From Aeoliella straminimaris (GTDB lineage Bacteria > Planctomycetota > Planctomycetia > Pirellulales > Lacipirellulaceae), in assembly GCF_024054565.1 (NCBI RefSeq), contig NZ_JAMXLR010000076.1, positions 62,001 to 126,000 on the forward strand: DNA of 64,000 bases. Direction: 5' to 3'. Of the stretch, positions 1-8,797 are shown piece by piece. The notes beneath the pieces are model-generated. The model was not told where the DNA came from and did not search any database. It saw nothing but the letters and a program-made list of their open reading frames with translations. How positions within the stretch are numbered: the stretch's first letter is position 1; the number at the start of each line of letters is the position of its first letter. The position numbers and the translations under genes were made by a program.

Positions 1-398
1 AGACCGAGTTCCGGCACGTGACCGACGGTTTGTCTCATACCATCTTCCTGGGCGAGCACGGTTCGTCATTGAGCGACAAGACCTGGGTCGGTGTCGTCCC
101 CGGTGCGTTGACGCATCCGCGATTTCAATCGCCCGAGAATGGTCCCGATGCAGCAGCTACCCTGGTGCTGGTACATGCGGGCCCCTCGGGAGGCGAACTC
201 GATATCACGGGGTTCCCCATCATCCATCCAGTGAACTTCCCCACATATCACGTGGGCCAGATGTACGCCGAGCATCCCAGCGGGGGCAACGTCAGCTTGG
301 GCGATGGCTCGGTGCGTTTTGTCGCCGAGGATGTCGACCTGATCCTGTGGGCCGAGTATTCGAGCATTGACGAAGGAGAGATCCCCCGGGGGCTATAA
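1..398 (+). CDS. DUF1559 (H-X9-DG) pilin-like protein, C-terminal part
   Basis: This is the C-terminal end of a DUF1559 protein, a planctomycete-expanded family of type IV pilin/pseudopilin-like surface or secretion proteins. The frame is open to the left edge (T-E-F-R-H-V-TDGLSHTIFLGE), so the GTG at 18 is not the real start. Two family hallmarks are visible: a TDGLSHTIFLGE motif near the edge and HPSGGNVSLGDGSVRFV close to the C-terminus, the 'H-X9-DG' signature. The N-terminal prepilin cleavage site and helix lie outside the window. A small lipoprotein gene follows after 2 nt, a pairing common in planctomycetes. The exact role of the family is unproven. Confidence 0.9.
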   Translation, partial: TEFRHVTDGLSHTIFLGEHGSSLSDKTWVGVVPGALTHPRFQSPENGPDAAATLVLVHAGPSGGELDITGFPIIHPVNFPTYHVGQMYAEHPSGGNVSLGDGSVRFVAEDVDLILWAEYSSIDEGEIPRGL

Positions 399-400
399 TC

Positions 401-718
401 ATGATTCCTAGACGTTTGACTTCTTGTGGGTTGCCATTGCTCGTTATGCTGACGATCGTGCAGGGGTGTGGTTATGGCGAGGTCAGCCCTCAGGCCTATG
501 AATATTCCAAGGCCCTGTATTCGATCACGAACCGCCAGGCGGAAGACAAGCTAGTCGAGGTGAAGCTGCAGATCGCCCAGGCCGTGGAGCGGGGCGAGAT
601 CACAGATGCCGAGGGCGACTTACTGCAAGCCATCGTCGATCAAGCCGCCGATGGGGACTGGAAAGCGGCCAATCGCGATGCCCGCGCGGTGATGGAAGCT
701 CAGGTCGAAGGCAGGTAG
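401..718 (+). CDS. Small lipoprotein, function unknown
   Basis: A 105-residue protein with a basic N-terminus, a hydrophobic stretch and a lipobox-like IVQGC sequence (Cys about residue 23), so it is probably lipid-anchored after signal peptidase II cleavage. The mature part is mostly charged and helical, with Ala/Glu/Asp-rich segments. It begins 2 nt after the stop of the DUF1559 gene, so the two are almost certainly co-transcribed. Small lipoproteins next to DUF1559 genes are frequent in planctomycetes and may be export or anchoring partners, but that is inference. I recognise no domain. Confidence 0.8.
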   Translation: MIPRRLTSCGLPLLVMLTIVQGCGYGEVSPQAYEYSKALYSITNRQAEDKLVEVKLQIAQAVERGEITDAEGDLLQAIVDQAADGDWKAANRDARAVMEAQVEGR

Positions 719-731
719 CCGGCCCGGGGGG

Positions 732-1304
732 CTACTTCATTTTCACGGCCGCACGCCATCCAGTGGGCACCGGTAGCGGCGTCGGCAACAGCATGTTCGA
801 GTCGCGGAGCGTATCGACCGCGTAGAACAGATGCGGGTCGACTCGCTGTGCCTCGGCTATCAGTGCCGCGGCTTTGCGCCGCTGAATGGGGACATACAGC
901 AATCTAACGGACTGCCCGTTCCGAGAGCCATCGAATTCATAAACTCTCGTCACTTTGTCGCCCAGGGCGTCGGACAATTCGTCGCCCGCTCCTTCGGACA
1001 TCAACCGCAGGATGACCATGCCCATGGCGAGCCATCGCTCGAGATAAATACCCGTGGCGTTACCCGCTGCGAAACCCGCTGCGTACGCTAGCAGCAGCCA
1101 GGCGTTGCTGCTGGCATGTTGGATAACGTTGGCCACGGTAGTAATCCATACCAGGACTTCCAGGAATCCGAGGCCTACGGACAGCCCAATCCGACCTTGT
1201 ACGACGGCAATCGTCCGGCAGGTGCCGAGCGAGACATCGATGATCCGCAAACTGAAAATGAGGATCGCGACCAACCAAACTGGTAGCGAGAACATAGTTT
1301 CCAT
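732..1304 (-). CDS. DUF5698/DUF2179 (UPF0316-type) membrane protein
   Basis: A 190-residue inner-membrane protein. The N-terminal half has about three hydrophobic helices (residues 5-100) with the family-typical RIIDVSLGTCRTI, corresponding to DUF5698. The C-terminal half (about 105-175) is a soluble DUF2179-like domain ending in FYAVDTLRDSN. Length and domain order match UPF0316 proteins, whose biochemical role is not established. The C-terminal domain resembles ligand-binding regions found in YitT-type proteins, so a sensory or transport-linked role is possible but unproven. It lies just downstream of, and on the same strand as, a putative glycosyltransferase group. Confidence 0.85.
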   Translation of the reverse strand: METMFSLPVWLVAILIFSLRIIDVSLGTCRTIAVVQGRIGLSVGLGFLEVLVWITTVANVIQHASSNAWLLLAYAAGFAAGNATGIYLERWLAMGMVILRLMSEGAGDELSDALGDKVTRVYEFDGSRNGQSVRLLYVPIQRRKAAALIAEAQRVDPHLFYAVDTLRDSNMLLPTPLPVPTGWRAAVKMK

Positions 1305-1331
1305 GCTGAGAGACGCCTGCCGAGTTCGACG

Positions 1332-2867
1332 CTAGAGCAAGCCAAAGTGTTCGAGGGCATTGTAGATCCAAGGTTGCTGCCAAGGATTCCAGGTGGGATA
1401 GCTTACCGAAACTAGCGACAAGCACAACAGGACCAAAGCCACTCCCCGTGCCCACAAGTTTCGGCTCATCCAGTCGACCGCCGGCAGCAATACCGCGAGC
1501 CAGAACGGGGCGATCCAGAACATCCAGCGGAAGCCGGACGTCATGCCTCCATAGTTGCGATCTTCCAGCGGGCGAAGTGCGATGAAGAACACAAAGCAGG
1601 TGAGCGTGAGGGCGAAAGCCATCAGCACGAGCTCCCGCTGCGTCCGCCCGCCGCGCACGGCCCAGATGCCCATGCCCACGAATGTCAGCAGCCAGACAGG
1701 TGTGAGCGAATAGACGCCGTGGTGACCCACCAATACGTGCAGGGCGTAGGTGAGCTTGCTCTCCTCCCCGCGATCGATGCCTTGCCGGTCGTGCCAGTAG
1801 CTTTCGATGGTGCGACCGTTTTTCTCGTAAGTGTAGAGGTACCAATTATCGCTCGCATCGGTCTCGCTGCGGTGCATGTAGGGGGGACGCAGGCTATCGT
1901 GGGCGATGTAGGTGGTGGTAAAGAAGGCAGCCGCCACGACCAGCACGCCGGGCACCCCCCACAGGAGCGTTCGTTTCCAATCATGAATCAACAGAATAAG
2001 GCCCAGCAGGGCGAGAAACGACAGGGCGGGCAGTTCGTTGGCAGCCGTGAACGCAGCCGCCAGGCCGCAGGCCAGGAAGTGCCACCCACGGGGCTTCTCG
2101 GAGCGGGCTATCTGCACAAAGAAGTAGATCGCCACGGCCGCGCTGGTTGCGCCCACAATGTGGTTGTTGAGCGTCGCGGCAAACGTGGTAAGCAGCGTGG
2201 CCAAGCACGCCGTAGCGACGACGAAGATGCGGCCCCAGTCGGTCGTGCCGAGTTGCTCTGCCAGGGCGGCGATAACCACAAACAACACAATCATGGCCGG
2301 CACATTGGTGAGCAGCAGCATCAGCCGGCCGACTTCGTAGGGATGGGTGCCAAGGTTCCAGCCCGTGAGTTTGGTGATCAGCCAGTACTTGGGTGCCAGC
2401 ATCGTGGCCATTAGTGGTGGCTTACTGGAGTAGTAGTGCCGCTCGCCATCGCGCCCCAGATGGCTGACCATATCGATGGAGTCCCACCGCGGCTCGCGGA
2501 AGAAGTTGTCGACTTCGTAAGTGCCTTCTTCGACTAGCGAGCGAATGGTGAGCCAGCGACTGCGATCGTTGGCACTGAGGAACGGGCGCTCCAAGCCGAG
2601 TTTCTGCTGCAGCTCTTCTCGCTTCCGCTCGACGCGTTCTTCGATTGTTGCCTCATCAGCGCCAGCAGCTTCCTGCTCGGCGCGAAAATCGTCCAGCCGC
2701 TGGTTGATGCGCGATTGGCTGAGCCTGGCGTAGTTCTCAGAATTTACCGCCAGGATGCGGCCCGACATGTGCCCCACGGCAATGACGATGAGTATTGCGT
2801 AGATCGAGCGGCGTAGTCGAACGTTCGGATCGCCCGTTGTCACCTCGGGCTGTGTTTCAGTGGTCAT
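1332..2867 (-). CDS. Polytopic membrane protein, GT-C (GT39/ArnT)-like
   Basis: A 511-residue integral membrane protein with many hydrophobic helices and a long periplasmic loop after the first helix. The loop segment YYSSKPPLMATMLAP resembles the K-P-P-L region of GT39/ArnT-type lipid-linked sugar transferases, so a GT-C-fold glycosyltransferase using a polyprenyl-phosphate sugar is likely. The start at MTTETQPEV (ATG 2867) is preferred over an upstream in-frame codon because it overlaps the end of the GT2 gene by 11 nt, suggesting translational coupling. The upstream DPM1-like GT2 could supply the polyprenyl-phosphate sugar donor. The acceptor is unknown. Confidence 0.7.
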   Translation of the reverse strand: MTTETQPEVTTGDPNVRLRRSIYAILIVIAVGHMSGRILAVNSENYARLSQSRINQRLDDFRAEQEAAGADEATIEERVERKREELQQKLGLERPFLSANDRSRWLTIRSLVEEGTYEVDNFFREPRWDSIDMVSHLGRDGERHYYSSKPPLMATMLAPKYWLITKLTGWNLGTHPYEVGRLMLLLTNVPAMIVLFVVIAALAEQLGTTDWGRIFVVATACLATLLTTFAATLNNHIVGATSAAVAIYFFVQIARSEKPRGWHFLACGLAAAFTAANELPALSFLALLGLILLIHDWKRTLLWGVPGVLVVAAAFFTTTYIAHDSLRPPYMHRSETDASDNWYLYTYEKNGRTIESYWHDRQGIDRGEESKLTYALHVLVGHHGVYSLTPVWLLTFVGMGIWAVRGGRTQRELVLMAFALTLTCFVFFIALRPLEDRNYGGMTSGFRWMFWIAPFWLAVLLPAVDWMSRNLWARGVALVLLCLSLVSVSYPTWNPWQQPWIYNALEHFGLL

Positions 2868-3885
2868 GCGTTTCTTGCGCGGGGGGCACTGGCGGAGTTT
2901 GTGGGCCGCCGGTCCGGGGCACACGTTCCTCGGGCCCCGTGTAGGCGGAAACGGAGTACATATCCGCTTTGCGAATGAGGAAGGCGGTGATCATTTCGCC
3001 CAGCAGCCCAACTGAGAGGAACTGTCCACCAATCAAGAAGCTGGCCAGGGCATAATACAGGGCGGCCGTTTCGTGCAAATGCACGGGATCGATACTGGGC
3101 GAGATTCGCGATACGCACCACATCACGGCCAGGTAGCACAGTAGCACAAAGCCAAACAGGAACGCCACCAAGCCGGTGGCCCCCAGCAGGTGTTGTGGTC
3201 GCTGACCAAATCCCGTGATGAACTTGACCGTGAACAGGTCGAGCAGTCCTTTGACAATCCGCATCACCCCATACTTGGAGTGGCCGAACTCGCGCGGGCG
3301 GTGATTCACGGGCACTTCGCCCACCTTGAAACCGCGAGCCGCCGCCAGCACAGGAACAAAGCGATGCAGCTCGCCGTAAATGCGGACTTCGTCGAACACT
3401 TCGCGACGATATAGCTTGAATCCGCAGTTGTGATCGTGCAGCTTCACGCCGGTGAGCCAGCCGACAAGCTTATTGAATACCTTGGAGGGCAGCGTCTTGT
3501 GCCAGGGATCCTTGCGGTCGACTTTCCAGCCGCTGACCACGTCGTAGCCCTCGCTCAGCTTCTTCAGCAGCAGTGGCAACTCGGCGGGGTCGTCCTGCAG
3601 GTCGGCATCCATCGTGACGACGTAAGGGTCTTCGGCGACGTCGAACCCAGCAGTGAGGGCAGCGGCTTTGCCGAAGTTGCGGCGAAAGCGAATGCCGAGC
3701 ACGTGGTCGTCTTCGGCCGCCAACTGCTCAACCACCTGCCAGGTGTTGTCTGTCGAACCATCGTCCACCACCACCATCCGCAAGCGGTAATCGTGGGCCG
3801 CTGCCACTTCGCGCAGTTGGCGGTGCAACTCGCTCAGGCTAGCTGCCTCGTCGAAAGCCGGGATAACAATGGTGATGGGAGTCAT
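2857..3885 (-). CDS. GT2 polyprenyl/dolichyl-phosphate glycosyltransferase
   Basis: A 342-residue family 2 glycosyltransferase of the DPM1/GtrB/ArnC kind, which transfers a sugar from a nucleotide donor to polyprenyl phosphate at the cytoplasmic face. Visible motifs are the N-terminal ITIVIPAFDEA, VDDGSTDNTW, and the catalytic MDADLQDDP (DxD-like). Two hydrophobic helices lie at about residues 235-260 and 280-305, typical of membrane-anchored members. The start at MTPITIV (ATG 3885) fits the family N-terminus; the upstream in-frame extension does not look like protein sequence. The gene overlaps the following membrane GT-C-like gene, which supports a shared glycolipid or glycoprotein pathway. 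Confidence 0.9.
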   Translation of the reverse strand: MTPITIVIPAFDEAASLSELHRQLREVAAAHDYRLRMVVVDDGSTDNTWQVVEQLAAEDDHVLGIRFRRNFGKAAALTAGFDVAEDPYVVTMDADLQDDPAELPLLLKKLSEGYDVVSGWKVDRKDPWHKTLPSKVFNKLVGWLTGVKLHDHNCGFKLYRREVFDEVRIYGELHRFVPVLAAARGFKVGEVPVNHRPREFGHSKYGVMRIVKGLLDLFTVKFITGFGQRPQHLLGATGLVAFLFGFVLLCYLAVMWCVSRISPSIDPVHLHETAALYYALASFLIGGQFLSVGLLGEMITAFLIRKADMYSVSAYTGPEERVPRTGGPQTPPVPPAQETHDH

Positions 3886-3981
3886 TCGAGACTGCTCTCG
3901 CTGCAATCCACGGATCGCGATCTCCGAGATCAAGGTGCGCCGCCTGAAGCACACACAACTAGCCAATCTTCGGATGTCGTT

Positions 3982-4983
3982 CTAGGTTGTATCGTCGGAG
4001 GTAGGCCGCTGGCGACGACACAGGCGGGAAGCTTCCAGTATACCACAAATGGCCCCTTCGGAGGAAACCGAAATCAGCCGCCAGAGGCCGGCGGCCAACA
4101 GGGCACTGGTTCCCTCCGGCAGTGCCGGTGCGAGCAACTCCACCTGCAGAAAGTCGCGAACGAACGCTCCACCCGGGATCAGCGACAGGAACCCCGCCAC
4201 GACGGGCAAAGTAACGGCCTCGATCCATAATGCCAGTTGGGCGAACGGTCCGGCACCCGTCGTGCCCACCGACCGAACGGCCGCCCACAGGCTCAAGCCC
4301 AGCAGAGTCCAGGCGATCGTGCTGCAAGCCACTCCGGCGGCCGTCAAACGCCAGGTGATGCCAGCCAGCAACGAGGAAGTTGGTTGGTCACCTTCCGCCT
4401 GCTGTTTCGCGAGCACCCGGCCGGCTAGCTTGCGGGCAATGGGCGGAGTGATGGGCAGTCCCACCAGCAACGCCAACCCAGCAGAAAGCCACGCGTACTG
4501 TGCTGGAGCGTCGCCACTGGCCACCAGTAGTAGCGCGGCCAGCATGCCGCCGGTGGCCATGAACGAAAGGGTTTCGAGGAACACGCTGACCACAGTCGAA
4601 CGAGGACGGCAACCCGATTGCACCAGTGCCCCGGTCCGCAGCACAGCCACCATGGCCTTGCCCGGCACGTACTTGCCCAAGTGGCCCAAGTAGTAGCCCC
4701 GCACCACGGCCAGCAGGGGGGGGCGCTCGCCCAAACTGCCGAGGGCGAGCCGCCAGTAAAAGGCCATCGGCGCCAGCCCCACGATGTACAGCCCAGCCGA
4801 AAGTGCCACCCAGGGCCAGGAAATGTCGATGTCGCTGGTTGATAGCTGCTGCCATCCCTGCCGCACCGTGCCACCGGCGAACCACAGCACCAAACCGACC
4901 ACCAGTAAGGTAATGCACCAGCGAATCAGCCGGCGAATCGCTGGCGAACCGGTGAATCGATCGAAGGTACTTGGAGAACTCAT
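3982..4983 (-). CDS. Lysylphosphatidylglycerol synthase TM-region family protein (UPF0104)
   Basis: A 333-residue integral membrane protein with about eight hydrophobic segments. The conserved loop YYLGHLGKYVPGKAMVAVLR (about residues 103-122) is diagnostic of the LPG synthase transmembrane-domain/AglD-like family. No soluble aminoacyl-transfer (MprF C-terminal) domain is attached, so it is unlikely to make lysyl-PG itself; stand-alone members are thought to act in lipid or lipid-linked glycan translocation. It is the first gene of a minus-strand run leading into the GT2 and GT-C-like genes, which fits a lipid-linked sugar pathway. Confidence 0.88.
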   Translation of the reverse strand: MSSPSTFDRFTGSPAIRRLIRWCITLLVVGLVLWFAGGTVRQGWQQLSTSDIDISWPWVALSAGLYIVGLAPMAFYWRLALGSLGERPPLLAVVRGYYLGHLGKYVPGKAMVAVLRTGALVQSGCRPRSTVVSVFLETLSFMATGGMLAALLLVASGDAPAQYAWLSAGLALLVGLPITPPIARKLAGRVLAKQQAEGDQPTSSLLAGITWRLTAAGVACSTIAWTLLGLSLWAAVRSVGTTGAGPFAQLALWIEAVTLPVVAGFLSLIPGGAFVRDFLQVELLAPALPEGTSALLAAGLWRLISVSSEGAICGILEASRLCRRQRPTSDDTT

Positions 4984-5320
4984 CGCTCTATGCTAGCAGA
5001 ACGCGAGCCATGACCAATGCCGAATTAAAGGTGACTTGTGGGCAGGGATTAGGAGTCCGTCGTTACGTTCCCCATTTACTGGTGTATTTCTCTAGGCCTA
5101 CACCGCGGCATTCGCTAGAATCAGCGGTTGATAGCAAACGTTGCGTCGTCAGACTACGACCGATAGTGGTTGCTACAGGGAGTCTTGCTTGACGGAAGGA
5201 TCCGGCGTGAGGCATGCCACCAGCGTGGTGCCTATTCTTCTTGGTGAGCGTTTCCTGGGGCGTGCGCGCGGGTTGTGGCACCGCTCGAATACCTGTTCCT
5301 CTTACCAGTTCCAATTCACA
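4984..5320. other. Intergenic region between divergent genes
   Basis: A 337-bp region between the minus-strand flippase-like gene and the plus-strand secreted-protein gene. It must hold promoters for both directions. An open frame extends upstream of 5321, but its translation has no signal peptide and no recognisable motif, so I treat it as leader DNA. No convincing promoter elements or structured RNA were found. Confidence 0.4.
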
Positions 5321-6958
5321 ATGACTTCTCCTGCACTATTGCTGTTCGTTCCACTGCTGGGCGTGTCGTTCGGATACGAGCCCTCCAGCGACGCGGAAGT
5401 AGGCTACGACTACACCGTGCAGGTAGAGCCGGAGTTGCTGGAGCAAATGAAGGCAGGCGAAGCCGAAGCGATTGAGGCCAATATACCGCCTGAAGTCTCG
5501 CCGATACGAAGAATTCGCGTGGTGGTCGGCAACCAGCCCCTGGCCAAGAAGCTGCGCCCCGGCGCCGTCGCGCGTACCACCTACCGTCCTGAGGTGGGCG
5601 ATGCGGCCTCGCCCAGCGTCGACCTCTTGGCTCAAACGGGACCGGCGGGCGGATTCGGTCGCAATGCCGACGGTTTCAATGGAGCCGCTACCAGGGCATC
5701 GTCGCAGCCGAATGCCACCCCGAACTCGATACCCAACACGGTGCCACCTGCTGGTACGCAGTACACGGGTGGCCAATATTCGGGCAGCCAGTACGCGGCA
5801 CCGCCGACCAATCCCACCGCGGCGCGGACCACCAACCCTCCGACGGCAAACGGCTACGATACGCGGAACCAACTCGAAGCCGGTTTCGAGGCGGCCGAGA
5901 ATGGTTTCAACAACACGCGAAACGCGGTGCGAAATTCATTCAGCGAGATGGGCGCGACCGGCGAGCGAGTCATTAACGACACTCGCCAGGCCGTAGGCGA
6001 CTTGATTGCTCCGCCCGACACCCGTTCGGCTGCCTCTTCGAATAATACCGCGATGCCCAACCCCAACCTGTCGAATCCTGCGAACACGCCGCTGGCCCCG
6101 CTCTCCGGCGGCACGGGGCCCATGCCGGGCTTTGTTGCCCCCACGACAGCCGCCAGTAGCAATGGGCAGGGAATGGATCGTTACGGCAATCCCGTCGGCG
6201 GTGCGGGCGGCAATGTGAATTCGCAGCCCAGGGCTACAGTGCCTACGCCCGACTGGAACGCCGACAGTGGGTCGAATCCGCTACGTGTAAGCGAACGCTC
6301 GGTCTTGAGCAGTCACGGCAATTCCAATGCCACGGCCAACACGCCCATTGCCGAGACGCAAGAGCAATACTGGGCACGAGTCGAACGCGAACAGCGAGAA
6401 CGTGAGTTGCAAACCCAGGCCGACCTGGCGGCCGTCCGCGGGCGGCAGCCGGCGCCTCCCGGCCAGGAGCAGTTCCCGGCGAAGGAAGTGGGGGGAGCGA
6501 CGGCTCCACCATCACAAAACGGTACCCGCACGGGCGGGCCAAACATCGTGGCCCCCATGGTTTCGGACGGTGCGGGAATTGCCAATGCCCGCGGACCCGA
6601 ATCGGCGGAAGGCCCTGCCATCACGGCTGCCAATAACCCGAACGGTCAATCTCCAGCAGCGGCAGGTGACAACAGCCAACTGCCCAGTCTGACGCCTACC
6701 TCGCAGACAGCGCAGCGGGCGAACTTTGACAGCGATTTTGGTGGAATTGCCGAGCGGGCCAGCTTTAGTGACACGGAGGACCGGGCAGAGGCTGACAACA
6801 ACACGGGAGTGCCGCCAGCCATCTGGGCGTGGGGCGTTGCACTCGCGGCCGCACTGCTGAACGCCTGGCAATGGGTGAACATGGTTGACCTGCGAAATAA
6901 GTACCGCGTGGCCCTGCGTCGCAGCTCGCCGAACTTTGCTCGTTCGATGGCGGCTTGA
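5321..6958 (+). CDS. Secreted, N/P/T/S-rich protein with C-terminal membrane anchor
   Basis: A 545-residue protein of unknown function. It has an N-terminal signal peptide (MTSPALLLFVPLLGVSFGYE), then a short conserved-looking segment (about residues 20-85) with VQVEPELLEQMKAGEAEAI, followed by more than 350 residues of low-complexity Asn/Pro/Thr/Ser/Gly/Ala-rich sequence. One hydrophobic helix (IWAWGVALAAALLNAWQW) lies about 35 residues from the C-terminus, followed by a basic tail. This suggests an envelope protein with a long flexible extracytoplasmic part. The start at ATG 5321 is chosen because it gives a clean signal peptide; an upstream in-frame start at 5141 would bury it. No enzymatic motif is seen. 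Confidence 0.7.
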   Translation: MTSPALLLFVPLLGVSFGYEPSSDAEVGYDYTVQVEPELLEQMKAGEAEAIEANIPPEVSPIRRIRVVVGNQPLAKKLRPGAVARTTYRPEVGDAASPSVDLLAQTGPAGGFGRNADGFNGAATRASSQPNATPNSIPNTVPPAGTQYTGGQYSGSQYAAPPTNPTAARTTNPPTANGYDTRNQLEAGFEAAENGFNNTRNAVRNSFSEMGATGERVINDTRQAVGDLIAPPDTRSAASSNNTAMPNPNLSNPANTPLAPLSGGTGPMPGFVAPTTAASSNGQGMDRYGNPVGGAGGNVNSQPRATVPTPDWNADSGSNPLRVSERSVLSSHGNSNATANTPIAETQEQYWARVEREQRERELQTQADLAAVRGRQPAPPGQEQFPAKEVGGATAPPSQNGTRTGGPNIVAPMVSDGAGIANARGPESAEGPAITAANNPNGQSPAAAGDNSQLPSLTPTSQTAQRANFDSDFGGIAERASFSDTEDRAEADNNTGVPPAIWAWGVALAAALLNAWQWVNMVDLRNKYRVALRRSSPNFARSMAA

Positions 6959-6965
6959 TCGTTCC

Positions 6966-7703
6966 TCAGGCTCTCGCCAGCGGCCATAGTGCGACGTCAA
7001 TCGACTTGGCAAAGTGCAGCACCGGATCGACTTGCGGCACTCGCAGTCCGAGTGGCTCGAGCATCGAGTTCTCCTTGATGTCCGCCTCGGCTTCTTGCAG
7101 CGGCCACGGTTCATGGTGGATCTCGCCGCACCAGTAGTCGCCCGATTTGGATTGGGCGAACAGGCAATAACGCTCCGTGAGCCAGTGCTCCAGGCTACCA
7201 TGCTGGGCGAGCGACACTGGCACCGAGGGACGATACTGAGCGGAAAACCTCGCCGGCCGCGGCCCTCGCCGGGCGCTCTGGTAGTGAATCGTGTCGCCGT
7301 CGGCTGCCACGCTCATGTCGGCGTGAAAGTAGGGCAGGTGAAAAAACTGCCGCGCTCCCCAGACGGCCAATCGGCTCGCCGCATCGAGGCTGAAGAACCA
7401 CACGCCCGTCTTGTCGCCCAGTTTGACGTAGGTTCGTACGTTGAGTTCGGGAAAATAAGAAGCCGTAGGAATACCAGGCAGACCGCGGCGTTTGATCCGC
7501 ATGGTAAACGGCACCACGCCAATCCACGCGGTACCCTGGTGGGTATCAACTTCCAGTTCTGCAGGAATCAGTCCTCGAAGCTCCGCGGCATCGATCGGCC
7601 AGTGAGCGAACAGCAGATCGTACCAGGCCTGCTGCCAGGTCCATGGCAGCTTGGGAACGGGCCAGGGGCGGTGCTCGACGGAAGTTAGGTCTGGTAGGTG
7701 CAT
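6966..7703 (-). CDS. DUF2071 (YqjF-like) protein
   Basis: A 245-residue DUF2071 protein, a family with an acetoacetate-decarboxylase-like beta-fold; no reaction is established for most members. The family opening is clear (PWTWQQAWYDLLFAHWPIDAAELRGLIPAELEVDTHQGTAW in two adjacent blocks), followed by WIGVVPFTMRIKRRGLPGIP and PELNVRTYV. The ATG at 7703 places the start shortly before the conserved region; a longer reading upstream does not look coding. It converges with the preceding plus-strand gene, stop to stop, with a 7-bp gap. Its minus-strand neighbour upstream is an alpha/beta hydrolase. Confidence 0.9.
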   Translation of the reverse strand: MHLPDLTSVEHRPWPVPKLPWTWQQAWYDLLFAHWPIDAAELRGLIPAELEVDTHQGTAWIGVVPFTMRIKRRGLPGIPTASYFPELNVRTYVKLGDKTGVWFFSLDAASRLAVWGARQFFHLPYFHADMSVAADGDTIHYQSARRGPRPARFSAQYRPSVPVSLAQHGSLEHWLTERYCLFAQSKSGDYWCGEIHHEPWPLQEAEADIKENSMLEPLGLRVPQVDPVLHFAKSIDVALWPLARA

Positions 7704-7737
7704 AAAAATCGAAGCCGTACAGCAAGCTCCGCTGGAC

Positions 7738-8472
7738 TTATGGGGTAGCCGGCTCTTTGTCGGCCAGTATCTTCTCCATCCACTTGGGGAACTGATCGGC
7801 GAAATCGGGCGGACGGTCGTGTTTCTCAACGCCGGGGTACAGCTTCAGCGTGCAGTCGGCTCCGAGCTTGCGCAGGTAGCCGTCATAGGCCTTGGTCAAC
7901 TCCACAGTTCCTGGGTGTTCCATGGCGCCACAGCTGCTTACCACCACCAGTTTCTTGTGGTCGTCGCTTGGCTCGGCGGCGCCACGCGGTTCGCTGATGC
8001 AACCGGGCGAAAGTAGCAAAGCACCGCTGTATTGCTTGGGGAAAATGGTCACCAAGTCGCCGGCCACCACAGCGCCTTGCGAGAAGCCAAACAACGCTAC
8101 GTTGTTCAAGTCGAGATCGTGCTGCTGGGCCAGGATTCGCAGTCGCCATTGGATATAGGCCTGATCGGCGATTGGCTCTTCAGACCACTGCTGGGTTCCA
8201 TCTCCCAGATCGCATGTGCCGGGAAAGCCCACAATGGCTGCGCCAAGATCGTCGGCGTGCTTCTGGTAGACCTCCTTAGAGAGGTTCCGGGCGTAGCCAT
8301 CGCTAGAATAGCCCCGATATCCATGCAGCCACACCGCCACGGGGAACGGACCCTCACCTCTGCTCGGCATAAACACAAAGGAGTCGGGCTTTTCGCCAAA
8401 GGCGGCCATTTGCCCGCCCAGCCAAACGGACAGAGCGACGGCTGCCAGGCACTGAACTCTGTGGCACAGCAT
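7738..8472 (-). CDS. Exported alpha/beta hydrolase (esterase/phospholipase-like)
   Basis: A 244-residue alpha/beta-hydrolase-fold protein with a probable signal peptide (hydrophobic segment at residues 9-25). The nucleophile elbow is GFSQG (Ser about residue 129), typical of carboxylesterase/phospholipase or dienelactone-hydrolase-like enzymes; the oxyanion region is VWLHGYRG. A C-terminal GVEKHDRPP supplies a plausible catalytic His. The acid residue is not obvious. It is probably a periplasmic esterase of unknown substrate. It sits 34 nt upstream of the DUF2071 gene on the same strand, so co-transcription is plausible. Confidence 0.8.
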   Translation of the reverse strand: MLCHRVQCLAAVALSVWLGGQMAAFGEKPDSFVFMPSRGEGPFPVAVWLHGYRGYSSDGYARNLSKEVYQKHADDLGAAIVGFPGTCDLGDGTQQWSEEPIADQAYIQWRLRILAQQHDLDLNNVALFGFSQGAVVAGDLVTIFPKQYSGALLLSPGCISEPRGAAEPSDDHKKLVVVSSCGAMEHPGTVELTKAYDGYLRKLGADCTLKLYPGVEKHDRPPDFADQFPKWMEKILADKEPATP

Positions 8473-8797
8473 TTCGCAGTTCCAATAGTTGTCGAGAGGA
8501 TCGGGAGGTTTGGCTCCAGTCTAATGTTCCAAGTGCCCCACAGCTAGCATGCCAGGTGCGGCTGACCGCCGGCGCCGCTTTGCGTAGCGAGTGATGTTCT
8601 TTGCGTGCTCGCAAGCAGCTCCAAGCCAGCGAGCTGCCGCTCGAAAAAGCTAGCACCGCCGGCAATCTGAAGTTGGCCCCTTTCGCGAAACTGTGTAAGT
8701 TGTGACGAGTGGCAAGTGCCAAGTGGCGAGCGGACGGACGCTGGCGTCACTCGTTCACTTGCCACCCGCACCACCAACACTGACGCAGGGAGGCGTT
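8473..8797. other. Divergent intergenic region
   Basis: A 325-bp region between the hydrolase gene (minus) and the SbcD-like gene (plus). It contains an inverted repeat annotated separately at 8709-8765. A gene-proximal AGGGAGG-like ribosome-binding site lies just before the ATG at 8798. No other coding sequence or RNA gene was recognised. Confidence 0.4.
8709..8765. repeat. GTGGCAAGTG inverted repeat
   Basis: A 10-bp inverted repeat, GTGGCAAGTG at 8709-8718 and CACTTGCCAC at 8756-8765, with a partly similar CAAGTGGCGAG between. The sequence is intergenic and could form a hairpin. Similar G-T-G-G-C-A-A-G-T-G-G-C strings are, from memory, widespread in planctomycete intergenic DNA. Its role is unknown. 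Confidence 0.55.

Noticed and set aside
1060-1845. Minus-strand frame at 1060-1845 as an additional gene
   Set aside because: It overlaps the DUF2179 and GT-C-like genes in another frame and has no motif; the two overlapping genes have clear family features.
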